From Streptomyces roseochromogenus subsp. oscitans DS 12.976 (GTDB taxonomy: Bacteria > Actinomycetota > Actinomycetes > Streptomycetales > Streptomycetaceae), in assembly GCF_000497445.1 (NCBI RefSeq), contig NZ_CM002285.1, positions 7,370,222 through 7,399,749 on the forward strand: a DNA stretch of 29,528 bases. The letters are read 5' to 3'. The notes under the pieces are model-generated. The model had not been told where the DNA came from, did no database searches, and saw only the letters and a program-made list of their open reading frames with translations. The position numbers and the translations under genes were made by a program. This document shows, piece after piece, positions 7,254-14,566 of this stretch. Position 1 is the first letter of the stretch; every line of letters begins with the position of its first letter.

Positions 7254-9326
7254 ATGACGGCCGAGCTGGTGCGGGGGCAGAACCACCCGCTCTCCGAGAC
7301 CCGGCTGGTGATCCGGATCTCGTCCGGGGTGCCGGTCCTGGCCGGAGCCGCGCTCTGCGACGAGAACGGCACGGTGCACGGCCCCCAGTGGGTGGCTCAT
7401 CCCGGTGCTCCCGCTCTGCCCGGCGTCGAGGTGTCCCGGCAGGCCGCCACCGGACACCGGCTGGCGGTCGACCTGGGCGCCCTGCCGGAAGCCGTGCACC
7501 GGGTCGATGTCTTCCTCGCCCTGCCCGCAGGGACCGAAGGACTGCTCCGGTTCGGTGCCGTCGCCGCCCCGCACACCACGGTCGAGGGCCTCGACGGCAC
7601 CGAACTCGTCTGCTACACCCTCACCGGCCTGGACAGCGAGACGGCCGTCCTCGCTCTGGAGCTGTACCGCAGACAGGGCGCCTGGAAGGTGCGCGCGATG
7701 GGCCAGGGCTACGCGGCCGGCCTCACGGCACTCCTCGCCGACCAGGGACTGCCCAAGGCCACCGACCTCGCGGCCGCCGTCCACGAAGCGTCGGCCCACG
7801 CCTATGAGCCATCGGCCCACGACCCGTCCCACGGGCTGCCGGCACCGCTCTCGGCACACTCACCGCACGACACCGCGGACCGCGCACCGCACGACACCTC
7901 CGCGACCGTGCCGCACGACGCGTCCGCCGCCACGGCGCACGACACCCCGGCTGCCACGCCACTCGACCCCTACGGGCCCGAACCGCAGGAGACCCGCACC
8001 TCCGGGAGTACCGGGCAGACGCCGTCGTCGGCCCCGCAGCGGCCGGAGCAGGCACCCTCGTACGACGCGCAGAACCCGTACGACGCCCAGGCGCCCGGCA
8101 CCGCCCCGCGAGACCTAGGCAGCCGGGTCGACTACACACACCCCGGCCGGGGACCGCACGGCACACCGCCACCGGCGGCTCCGGCCGCCGACGACCGGCC
8201 CGCACAGCCCGTCGCGGGCGACGCCGCGGGCTGGTCGATGGAGGAGCGGCTGTACAACCAGGTCTGGGGCATGTTCGAGGACCTGGCCCGCACGACGGCC
8301 GCGTACCGCAGCGCCGTCGACTTCGCCGACTCCCGCCTGGAGAAGGAACTCGACCAGGCCCTCGCCGACCCCCGCGGCCGGCTCGGCAGCGCGGGTGACG
8401 CCGCGCGCGAGGCGGCCCACGCCCGACGGACGCAGCTGGTGGACAAGGCGCGCGCGGTCCTCGACCGCGACCTCGCCCAGCTCACCACCGAGTCCGAGGT
8501 GGTCGAGCCCGCGCTTCCGCCCGCCTACGCCCGCTGGGACAACCCCGTCTGGCACGGCTACCGCGTCCCCGCCGGGCCCCCGATGGCTCTGCGCCTCGGC
8601 GATCTCCACCTGCCCGAGAGCGTGCCGCTGCGCATCCCCCTGCTGGTCAGGCTCCCGCTCGAACGCGGCCTGTGGCTCGACAGCGGCGCGGGGGCGGCCG
8701 ACGACTTCCCGGACTCCGCAGAGCTACGGCACCTGGCCCTGGAGGCGGCCGTGGCGCTCGCGGTGCGGTTGCTCGCCGTGCATCCGGCGGGGGACTTCGC
8801 CGTGCAGGTCATCGACCCGGCCGGCGCCGGGGCCGCCGCGTTCGGCCCGCTGCTGCGCAGCGGCGTGCTCGCCGCGCCTCCCGCGACCGGGGCGGCGGGG
8901 GTGACGGAACTACTGGAGCAGCTCACCCGGCGGGTCGACCTGGTGCAGATGGCGCTGCGCGCCGGCGCGCCCGAGTCTCTGCCGGCCGATGTCGACACCG
9001 CGAGTCAGCTGCTGATCGTCCACGACTTCCCGCACGGTTTCGACGACCGGGCGGTGACCCGGCTGCGCTACCTGGCCGACGAGGGGCCCGCCGTCGGTGT
9101 GCACCTCCTGCTGGTGGCGGACCGCGAGGACGCCACCGCCTACGGCCCCCTGCTCGATCCGCTGTGGCGTTCGCTGCTGCGACTGACGCCCGTTCCCGAC
9201 GACCACTTCGCCGACCCCTGGGTCGGGCACGCCTGGACCTACGAACCGTCGCTGGTGCCGGCCGGCAGCCAGATCGTTCACCAGGTCCTCACCGAGGTGG
9301 CCAGAGCCTTGACCAAGCACAGGTAA
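7254..9326 (+). CDS. TerD-domain protein fused to a P-loop-less FtsK-like domain
   Basis: 690 residues in three parts. Residues 1-165 are a TerD-like beta-sandwich (LVRGQNHPLSETRLVIRIS, DLGALPEAVHRVDVFLAL, ELVCYTLTGLDSETAVLALELYRRQGAWKVRAMGQGY), but without the Asp-rich calcium loop of the preceding gene. Residues about 167-325 are a low-complexity linker rich in His, Pro, Thr and Ala with repeated HDT/HDA units. Residues about 330-415 look alpha-helical and probably coiled coil. Residues about 440-690 resemble the FtsK/SpoIIIE/HerA-type fold: IPLLVRLPLERGLWLDS, LLAVHPAGDFAVQVIDPAG and a Walker-B-like LLIVHDFPHGF (586-596) followed by GVHLLLVADRED. I find no GxxGxGKS/T Walker A motif, so ATP hydrolysis is doubtful. 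The ATG has AGGGGG about 8 nt upstream. It probably forms an operon with the TerD gene before it. Confidence 0.8.
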   Translation: MTAELVRGQNHPLSETRLVIRISSGVPVLAGAALCDENGTVHGPQWVAHPGAPALPGVEVSRQAATGHRLAVDLGALPEAVHRVDVFLALPAGTEGLLRFGAVAAPHTTVEGLDGTELVCYTLTGLDSETAVLALELYRRQGAWKVRAMGQGYAAGLTALLADQGLPKATDLAAAVHEASAHAYEPSAHDPSHGLPAPLSAHSPHDTADRAPHDTSATVPHDASAATAHDTPAATPLDPYGPEPQETRTSGSTGQTPSSAPQRPEQAPSYDAQNPYDAQAPGTAPRDLGSRVDYTHPGRGPHGTPPPAAPAADDRPAQPVAGDAAGWSMEERLYNQVWGMFEDLARTTAAYRSAVDFADSRLEKELDQALADPRGRLGSAGDAAREAAHARRTQLVDKARAVLDRDLAQLTTESEVVEPALPPAYARWDNPVWHGYRVPAGPPMALRLGDLHLPESVPLRIPLLVRLPLERGLWLDSGAGAADDFPDSAELRHLALEAAVALAVRLLAVHPAGDFAVQVIDPAGAGAAAFGPLLRSGVLAAPPATGAAGVTELLEQLTRRVDLVQMALRAGAPESLPADVDTASQLLIVHDFPHGFDDRAVTRLRYLADEGPAVGVHLLLVADREDATAYGPLLDPLWRSLLRLTPVPDDHFADPWVGHAWTYEPSLVPAGSQIVHQVLTEVARALTKHR

Positions 9327-9338
9327 AGGAGCCTGACC

Positions 9339-9386
9339 ATGGACTTTGGTCCTTCTTTTGCCTTTCTCTTTACCTTTCCTTGGTGA
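9339..9386 (+). CDS. Possible 15-residue Phe-rich small ORF
   Basis: The ORF encodes MDFGPSFAFLFTFPW and is preceded by AAGGAG 7 nt upstream, a near-perfect ribosome site. Five of 15 residues are Phe, all encoded by TTT, which is rare in this genome. It begins 13 nt after the stop of the TerD-fusion gene and overlaps the putative terC promoter. It could be a translated leader/small hydrophobic peptide, or the T-richness could reflect DNA function (promoter or transcript end) with a chance ORF. Confidence 0.3.
   Translation: MDFGPSFAFLFTFPW
9341..9370 (+). terminator. Weak hairpin plus T-rich tract after the TerD-fusion gene
   Basis: GGAC/GTCC pair around a 4-nt loop at 9341-9352 and are followed by a T-rich stretch (9353-9371). 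The stem is only 4 bp, so termination would be partial. The tract overlaps a small ORF and the next promoter. Confidence 0.2.
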
Positions 9387-9397
9387 TTTGGTACTGT
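9369..9397 (+). promoter_or_regulatory. Putative housekeeping-type promoter of terC
   Basis: TTTACC (9369-9374), 17 nt, TACTGT (9392-9397). Transcription would start at about 9403, directly at the 5' side of the riboswitch aptamer, which supports the call. Confidence 0.5.
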
Positions 9398-9400
9398 CTT

Positions 9401-9544
9401 CCGTACGGAGGGGAGTACTCCCTGGCTGCGGCGCACCCGTCAGTACGGACCGGTTCCGGTCCCGGGGTGTTGGCCCATGGCGGGTGGAAGAGACCTCCGG
9501 CAGCGACGACGCTGACGTGTTTGCCGTGACGTAATGCCGGAGGT
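9401..9544 (+). promoter_or_regulatory. yybP-ykoY (manganese) riboswitch with SD-sequestering switch
   Basis: The aptamer core of the yybP-ykoY class is visible: 5' GGGGAGTA (9410-9417) inside a P1 stem CGGAGG (9406-9411) / CCTCCG (9494-9499), the internal CCGTCAGTACGG block (9437-9448), and the 3' AGAGACCT element (9489-9496). This class binds Mn2+ and is typically found before TerC-type exporters. The 3' P1 strand ACCTCCGGC (9493-9501) is perfectly complementary over 9 bases to GCCGGAGGT (9536-9544), which contains the terC Shine-Dalgarno. The two pairings exclude each other, so ligand binding should free the ribosome site (a translational ON switch). A hairpin CAGCG-ACGA-CGCTG at 9501-9514 lies between. 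The class comes from remembered consensus; the complementarities are read directly. Confidence 0.8.
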
Positions 9545-9547
9545 GCA

Positions 9548-10549
9548 GTGGAAGTCTCCGTGACCCTGTGGGTCCTGACCGTCGTGGGTCTCGCCGCCCT
9601 GATCGCGGTCGACTTCTTCATCGGGCGCAAGCCCCATGAGGTGTCGATCAAGGAAGCCGGTACCTGGACCGTCGTCTGGATCACCCTGGCCGGGCTCTTC
9701 GGCCTCGGCCTCCTCCTCTTCGGCGGCGGACAGCCGGCCGGCGAGTTCTTCGCCGGATTCATCACCGAGAAGTCGCTGAGTGTCGACAACCTCTTCGTCT
9801 TCGTCCTGATCATGGCGAAGTTCGCGGTGCCCCCGCAGTACCAGCAGCGCGTCCTGCTCGTCGGCGTGCTCATAGCCCTGGTCCTGCGAGCCGTCTTCAT
9901 CGCCGCGGGAGCCGCGATCATCGCCAGCTTCTCCTGGGTGTTCTACCTCTTCGGCGCCTTCCTGATCTGGACCGCCTGGAAGCTCGTCCAGGAGGCTCGC
10001 GCCGACGAGGAGGACGAGGAGTACGAGGAGAACAAGCTGCTCAAGGCCGCGGAGCACAGGTTCGGCGTGGCCGACCGCTACCACGGCACCAAGCTGTGGA
10101 TCCAGCGGAACGGCAAGCGGGTCATGACCCCGATGCTGGTCGTGATGCTCGCCATCGGTACAACGGACGTCCTGTTCGCCATGGACTCCATCCCCGCGAT
10201 CTTCGGTCTGACCCAGGACCCGTACATCGTCTTCACCGCCAACGCCTTCGCTCTCATGGGTCTGCGGCAGCTGTACTTCCTCATCGGCGGCCTGCTGAAG
10301 AAGCTGGTCCACCTCTCGTACGGCCTGTCGATCATCCTCGGCTTCATCGGCGTCAAACTGATGCTGCACGCCCTGCACGAGTCCGGCGTCCGCGTCCCCG
10401 AGATCAGCATCCCGGTCTCGCTCGGGGTGATCTGCGCGGTCCTGGTCGTGACCACCATCACCAGCCTGATGGCCACCAGGAAGCAGACCGCCGTCGAGGC
10501 GGTGCACACCGGTGGTGAAAGTGCCCCGAAGGACAGCGTCGACGCCTGA
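9548..10549 (+). CDS. TerC-family integral membrane protein (probable Mn2+ exporter)
   Basis: 333 residues with about eight to nine transmembrane helices. TerC-family signatures are present: AALIAVDFFIGRK near the N-terminus, GFITEKSLSVDNLFVFVLIMAKFAVP (about 75-100), the conserved acidic GTTDVLFAMDSIPAIFGLTQDPYIVFTANAFALMGLRQLYFL block (about 203-245), and a Glu/Asp-rich cytoplasmic loop EEDEEYEENK (about 155-165). The aspartates in helices are the likely metal ligands. TerC proteins under a yybP-ykoY leader export manganese in other bacteria, and this gene has such a leader. The GTG start at 9548 has GGAGG 4-5 nt upstream. It follows two TerD-domain genes, making a compact Ter cluster, but has its own promoter. 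Confidence 0.92.
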   Translation: MEVSVTLWVLTVVGLAALIAVDFFIGRKPHEVSIKEAGTWTVVWITLAGLFGLGLLLFGGGQPAGEFFAGFITEKSLSVDNLFVFVLIMAKFAVPPQYQQRVLLVGVLIALVLRAVFIAAGAAIIASFSWVFYLFGAFLIWTAWKLVQEARADEEDEEYEENKLLKAAEHRFGVADRYHGTKLWIQRNGKRVMTPMLVVMLAIGTTDVLFAMDSIPAIFGLTQDPYIVFTANAFALMGLRQLYFLIGGLLKKLVHLSYGLSIILGFIGVKLMLHALHESGVRVPEISIPVSLGVICAVLVVTTITSLMATRKQTAVEAVHTGGESAPKDSVDA

Positions 10550-10699
10550 CCAAGCCCGCGACAGGTGCGGTCGTGACGGGAGCGGGGCTACGCGAAGCAG
10601 ATACCCGTTTCCGTCGCTGCCGGGCCGGGGGCGGAAAGGATGCAAAGTATCCGAAAAGAGTGGAATGCGAATCCTGTACGTCTCTGCGACCATCGCGGC

Positions 10700-11800
10700 A
10701 TGATCACTCGGCTCCGGTCGCTCACCCGGCGATGGACGATCCTCGTGCCGTTCCTCGCGGTCGTCCTGCTGGCCTTCACCTGGGGCCGTGACCTGCCGGG
10801 CGCGGTCGTCGCGCTGGTGACCCTGGTGCTCGCCGGCTCCGTCCTGGCGGCCGTGCACCACGCCGAAGTCGTCGCCCACCGCGTCGGTGAACCCTTCGGG
10901 TCCCTGGTGCTCGCCGTCGCCGTCACGATCATCGAGGTGGCTCTGATCGTCACCCTCATGGCCGACGGCGGCGACAAGAGTTCCACCCTGGCCAGGGACA
11001 CCGTCTTCGCCGCCGTGATGATCACCTGCAACGGCATCGTCGGGCTCTGCTTGCTCGTCGCCTCCCTGCGGCACGGCACCGCGGTGTTCAACCCCGAGGG
11101 CACCGGCGCCGCCCTGGCGACCGTGGCAACGCTCGCCACGCTCAGCCTGGTGCTGCCGACCTTCACCACCAGCAAGCCCGGACCCGAGTTCTCCCCGGTG
11201 CAGCTGGCCTTCGCCGCGGTGTCGTCACTGATTCTGTACGGCTTGTTCGTGGCCACCCAGACCGTGCGCCACCGCGACTACTTCCTGCCGATCACCCGGC
11301 AGGGCGAGGTCATCACCGCCGACGACCACGCCACACCGCCGTCCGCGCGCACCGCCTGGATCAGCCTCGGTCTGCTCGGCCTGGCCCTGATCGGCGTGGT
11401 GGGCCTGGCCAAGGGCGTGTCGCCCACCATCGAGACGGGAGTGGAGGCGGCCGGCCTGCCCCACGCCGTCGTCGGTGTGATCATCGCCCTGCTCGTCCTG
11501 CTGCCGGAGACGATCGCCGCGCTGCGCTCCGCACGCCGCGACCGGGTACAGACCAGCCTCAACCTCGCACTCGGCTCGGCCATGGCCAGCATCGGCCTGA
11601 CCATCCCGGCCGTCGCCCTCGCCTCCGTCTGGCTGTCCGGACCACTCGTCCTCGGCCTCGGCTCGACCCATATGGTGCTGCTCGCGCTGACCGTCGTGGT
11701 CAGCTCCCTCACGGTGGTGCCCGGGCGGGCCACCCCGCTGCAGGGCGGAGTCCATCTGGTGATCTTCGCGGCCTACCTGGAACTGGCGATCAACCCGTAG
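10700..11800 (+). CDS. Calcium/cation:proton antiporter (ChaA/CaxA type)
   Basis: 366 residues with about ten to eleven transmembrane helices. It has the two inverted Na/Ca-exchanger repeats: VLAVAVTIIEVALIVTLMADGG in the first half (acidic residue of alpha-1) and HAVVGVIIALLVLLPETIAALRSARRDRVQTSLNLALGSAMASIGLTIPAVALAS in the second (alpha-2). A short acidic-poor loop separates them. ChaA/Cax proteins extrude Ca2+ (or Na+/K+) against protons. The ATG at 10700 lacks a ribosome site; an upstream in-frame ATG at 10640 directly abuts GGAAAGG with no spacing, so 10700 is favoured because it begins the conserved N-terminus. It lies 150 bp after terC; its placement beside TerD (calcium-binding) and TerC suggests a divalent-ion theme, but shared regulation is not shown. 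Confidence 0.9.
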   Translation: MITRLRSLTRRWTILVPFLAVVLLAFTWGRDLPGAVVALVTLVLAGSVLAAVHHAEVVAHRVGEPFGSLVLAVAVTIIEVALIVTLMADGGDKSSTLARDTVFAAVMITCNGIVGLCLLVASLRHGTAVFNPEGTGAALATVATLATLSLVLPTFTTSKPGPEFSPVQLAFAAVSSLILYGLFVATQTVRHRDYFLPITRQGEVITADDHATPPSARTAWISLGLLGLALIGVVGLAKGVSPTIETGVEAAGLPHAVVGVIIALLVLLPETIAALRSARRDRVQTSLNLALGSAMASIGLTIPAVALASVWLSGPLVLGLGSTHMVLLALTVVVSSLTVVPGRATPLQGGVHLVIFAAYLELAINP

Positions 11801-11821
11801 CCGTCTGTTCGGCCTCAGCCG

Positions 11822-13126
11822 TCAGCTTGTCGCCGGCTCCACAGCCGGTACGGACACCGGGCGGGTCTCGGGCAGCAGGGCGAAGCACGCGAGACTGAGC
11901 AGCGCGACGCCCGTGAGATAGACGCCCACGCTCCAGGGGACCCGGCCGCTGTGCTCCGCGAGCGCCGTGGCCACGATCGGGGTGAGGGCGCCGCCCAGGA
12001 CTCCGCCGAGGTTGTAGCCCACCGCGGCGCCCGTGCAGCGCACGCGCGCCTCGTACAGCTCCGGCAGATAGGCGGCGATCACCGCGAACATGGTGATGAA
12101 GGAGACCAGGGCGCCCAGGATGCCGAGAAACATCAGCAGCGGCTGGCCGGTGGCCAGCAGCGCGACCATCGGAAACATCCACAGGCAGCAGGCCGCACAG
12201 CCCGTCAGACACATCGGCCGGCGCCCGTAGCGGTCGCCGAGCACCGCCATGAACGGCGTGAGAGACGCCTTCACCACCACCGCGGCCATGACACAGGTCA
12301 GCATCACCGTCCGGCTCACCCCGAGCCGCTCCGTCGCGTAAGCCAGCGACCAGGTCGTCACCGCGTAGAAGACCGCGTAGCCCGCGGCCAGCGCCCCGGC
12401 CGTCAGCAGCACCAGCCGCCCGTGGTGCCGTACGACCTCGACGAACGGCACGCGCGCGTGGTCGTCGATCTCCAGAAACCGAGGACTCTCGGCGAGCGAG
12501 GAGCGCAGCCACAGCCCGGCCAGCGCCAGCGCACCGGCCGCCCAGAACGGCACCCGCCACCCCCAGCGCGCGAACTCCGCGTCGGACAGCGTCGCCGACA
12601 GCGCGAGCATCACCCCGTTGGCGAGCACGAACCCGAACGCGGGCCCCACCTGCGGAAAGCTGGACCACAGGGCGCGTCGCCCGGGCGGTGCGTGCTCGGC
12701 GGTCAGCAGCACCGCCCCGCCCCACTCCCCGCCGAGGCCCAGACCCTGCAGGAAGCGCAGCACGAGCAGCAGCGCGGGCGCGGCGACGCCGATCGATCCG
12801 TATGACGGCAGGCAGCCCACCGCGACCGTCGAGGCGCCCGTGAGCAGCAGCGAGAGCACCAGCACCGGCCGGCGTCCGCGCCGGTCGCCGAGGTGCCCGA
12901 ACAACACCGAGCCCAGCGGCCGAGCCACGAACCCCGCTCCGAACGTCGCGAACGCCGCCAGCGTCCCTGCCAGCGGCGAGAACGCCGGGAAGAACAGCGG
13001 CCCCAGGACCAGGGCGGCCGCCGTGCCGTAGACGAAGAAGTCGTAGAACTCGATCGCGGTCCCCGCCAGGGAGGCCACGGCGAGCCGCAGCATCGACGGT
13101 GTGCTCACGGTGCGTGCAGGTGCCAT
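11822..13126 (-). CDS. MHS-type major facilitator transporter (shikimate/quinate-like)
   Basis: 434 residues, twelve predicted helices. Metabolite:H+ symporter features are clear: ASLAGTAIEFYDFFVYGTAAALV at the N-terminus, ARPLGSVLFGHLGDRRGRRPVLV (loop 2-3 motif), RFLQGLGLGGEWGGAVLL in helix 4, and a second-half loop GDRYGRRPMCL. The MHS subfamily carries shikimate, alpha-ketoglutarate, proline/betaine or citrate. The gene diverges from aroQ, a type II dehydroquinase, which is a typical context for uptake of quinate, shikimate or dehydroquinate; this substrate is inferred. The ATG at 13126 has no ribosome site. Convergent with the cation antiporter gene, with a 21-bp gap and no obvious terminator. 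Confidence 0.88.
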   Translation of the reverse strand: MAPARTVSTPSMLRLAVASLAGTAIEFYDFFVYGTAAALVLGPLFFPAFSPLAGTLAAFATFGAGFVARPLGSVLFGHLGDRRGRRPVLVLSLLLTGASTVAVGCLPSYGSIGVAAPALLLVLRFLQGLGLGGEWGGAVLLTAEHAPPGRRALWSSFPQVGPAFGFVLANGVMLALSATLSDAEFARWGWRVPFWAAGALALAGLWLRSSLAESPRFLEIDDHARVPFVEVVRHHGRLVLLTAGALAAGYAVFYAVTTWSLAYATERLGVSRTVMLTCVMAAVVVKASLTPFMAVLGDRYGRRPMCLTGCAACCLWMFPMVALLATGQPLLMFLGILGALVSFITMFAVIAAYLPELYEARVRCTGAAVGYNLGGVLGGALTPIVATALAEHSGRVPWSVGVYLTGVALLSLACFALLPETRPVSVPAVEPATS

Positions 13127-13303
13127 GCTGCGTCAACTACCCACGGTGATCACGGGTTACGGGGGGCGCGTGGAGGTGATGAAGCGACCGGAGTGTGCGC
13201 CGAGGCGACGGCGCGCGCGGCTCGTCGTCCGCTGTGGCCACCGTGATAGACCGGGTGCGAGCGGCGGTCGTAGGCGTACCGCCCCGAACGGACCGGAGGA
13301 ACC

Positions 13304-13777
13304 GTGCCCCGCACCCTGGCCAACGCCCCGATCATGATCCTCAACGGGCCCAACCTGAACCTGCTCGGCCAGCGCCAGCCCGAGATCTACGGCAGGGACA
13401 CACTGGCCGACGTCGAGGCGCTGTGCGCCAAAGCCGCGGCCGCGCACGGTGGCACGGTGGACTTCCGGCAGTCCAACCACGAGGGCGAGTTGGTCGACTG
13501 GATCCACGAGGCGCGTCTGAACCACTGCGGGATCGTCATCAACCCCGGGGCCTACTCCCACACGTCGGTCGCGATTCTGGACGCACTCAACACCTGTGAC
13601 GGCATGCCCGTCCTGGAGGTGCACATCTCCAACATCCATCAGCGCGAATCGTTCCGGCATCACTCCTACGTCTCGCTGCGCGCGGACGGCGTGATCGCCG
13701 GATGCGGAGTGCAGGGCTATGTGTTCGGCGTGGAGCGCGTGGCCGCCCTGGTGGGCGCGGCCCAGGCCGACGCGTAG
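13304..13777 (+). CDS. aroQ: Type II 3-dehydroquinate dehydratase
   Basis: 157 residues, the compact type II length. The enzyme converts 3-dehydroquinate to 3-dehydroshikimate in aromatic biosynthesis or quinate breakdown. Key features: [19 protein letters not shown] (12-30; Arg24 and catalytic Tyr29 in the flexible lid), [16 protein letters not shown] (55-70), [17 protein letters not shown] (79-95) and [17 protein letters not shown] (105-121; His107 and Arg118). The GTG start at 13304 has GGAGG just upstream (13296-13300). Its divergence from an MHS transporter, and the absence of other aro genes, suggest a catabolic or salvage role, but a biosynthetic one cannot be excluded. A 17-base segment at its 3' end (13759-13775) is nearly repeated just after the stop (13788-13804). 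Confidence 0.95.
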   Translation: MPRTLANAPIMILNGPNLNLLGQRQPEIYGRDTLADVEALCAKAAAAHGGTVDFRQSNHEGELVDWIHEARLNHCGIVINPGAYSHTSVAILDALNTCDGMPVLEVHISNIHQRESFRHHSYVSLRADGVIAGCGVQGYVFGVERVAALVGAAQADA

Positions 13778-13807
13778 CCGGAACCGGCGGCCCGGGCCGA
13801 CGCGCCG

Positions 13808-14566
13808 CTACAGCCGGCCCGCCTCCACGATCCGCCGCAGGAAGCGCCGCGTGCGCTCCTGCTGCGGATCACCGAAGACCTGCTCGGCGCTGCCGCGCTC
13901 CAGCACGACCCCACCGTCCAGAAAACAAACCTGGTCGGCGACGTCCCGCGCGAAGCCCATCTCGTGCGTCGCCAGCACCATGGTCATGCCGTCGTCTTTG
14001 AGCCCCCGGACCACCTCCAGCACCTCGCCCACGAGTTCGGGGTCGAGCGCCGCCGTGATCTCGTCCAGCAGCAACAGCCGGGGCCGCACGGCGAGCGCTC
14101 GTACGATCGCCACACGCTGCTGCTGACCGCCGCTGAGCCGGTCAGGGTAGGCATCCGCCTTGGCACCGAGTCCGAGGCGCTCCAGCAGCTCCCTGGCCCG
14201 TTCCTCGGCGTCCGCGCGGGAGACGCCGTGCACCCTGCGCGGGGCCAGCGTGATGTTGTCCAGCACGCTCATGTGCGGGAAGAGGTTGTACGCCTGGAAG
14301 ACCACGCCGATCCGGCGCCGCACCGCGTCCTGGTCGACGCGCGGATCGGTGATCTCCTCGCCGTCCAGCCAGATCGCGCCGTCGTCGATCTCCTCCAGGA
14401 GGTTGGCGCAGCGCAGCAGTGTGGACTTGCCCGAGCCGGAGGCGCCGATCAGCGCGGTCACCGTGTGCGGCGCGACCTCCAGACCGACGTCCCGCAGTAC
14501 GACGGAGCCGCCGAAGGTCTTGCGGACGGACTCCATGCGCAGGACGGGCGCGTCTGCGTCGCTCAT
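13808..14566 (-). CDS. Polar amino-acid ABC transporter, ATP-binding subunit
   Basis: 252 residues. Walker A GASGSGKST is at about 41-49, the Q-loop in VVFQAYNLFPHMSVLDN, the signature LSGGQQQRVAIVRALAVRPRLLLLDEITAALDPELVGEVL with Walker B, and the switch His in VLATHEMGFARDVADQV. The NLFPHMSVLDN and HEMGFAR strings are typical of the polar amino-acid (HisP/GlnQ) group. It powers import through the permease encoded just upstream. The ATG has GGGAGG upstream and overlaps the permease stop in ATGA, so the three-gene operon reads binding protein, permease, ATPase. Convergent with aroQ. Confidence 0.94.
   Translation of the reverse strand: MSDADAPVLRMESVRKTFGGSVVLRDVGLEVAPHTVTALIGASGSGKSTLLRCANLLEEIDDGAIWLDGEEITDPRVDQDAVRRRIGVVFQAYNLFPHMSVLDNITLAPRRVHGVSRADAEERARELLERLGLGAKADAYPDRLSGGQQQRVAIVRALAVRPRLLLLDEITAALDPELVGEVLEVVRGLKDDGMTMVLATHEMGFARDVADQVCFLDGGVVLERGSAEQVFGDPQQERTRRFLRRIVEAGRL

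Noticed and set aside
10638..10652. Small GGATGC-AAA-GTATCC hairpin before the antiporter as a riboswitch
   Set aside because: A 6-bp stem with one wobble and no conserved core; nothing more can be supported.
13788..13799. CGGCCCGGGCCG palindrome as a terminator between aroQ and the ABC ATPase gene
   Set aside because: A self-complementary block without loop or T-tract in a very GC-rich gap; likely compositional.
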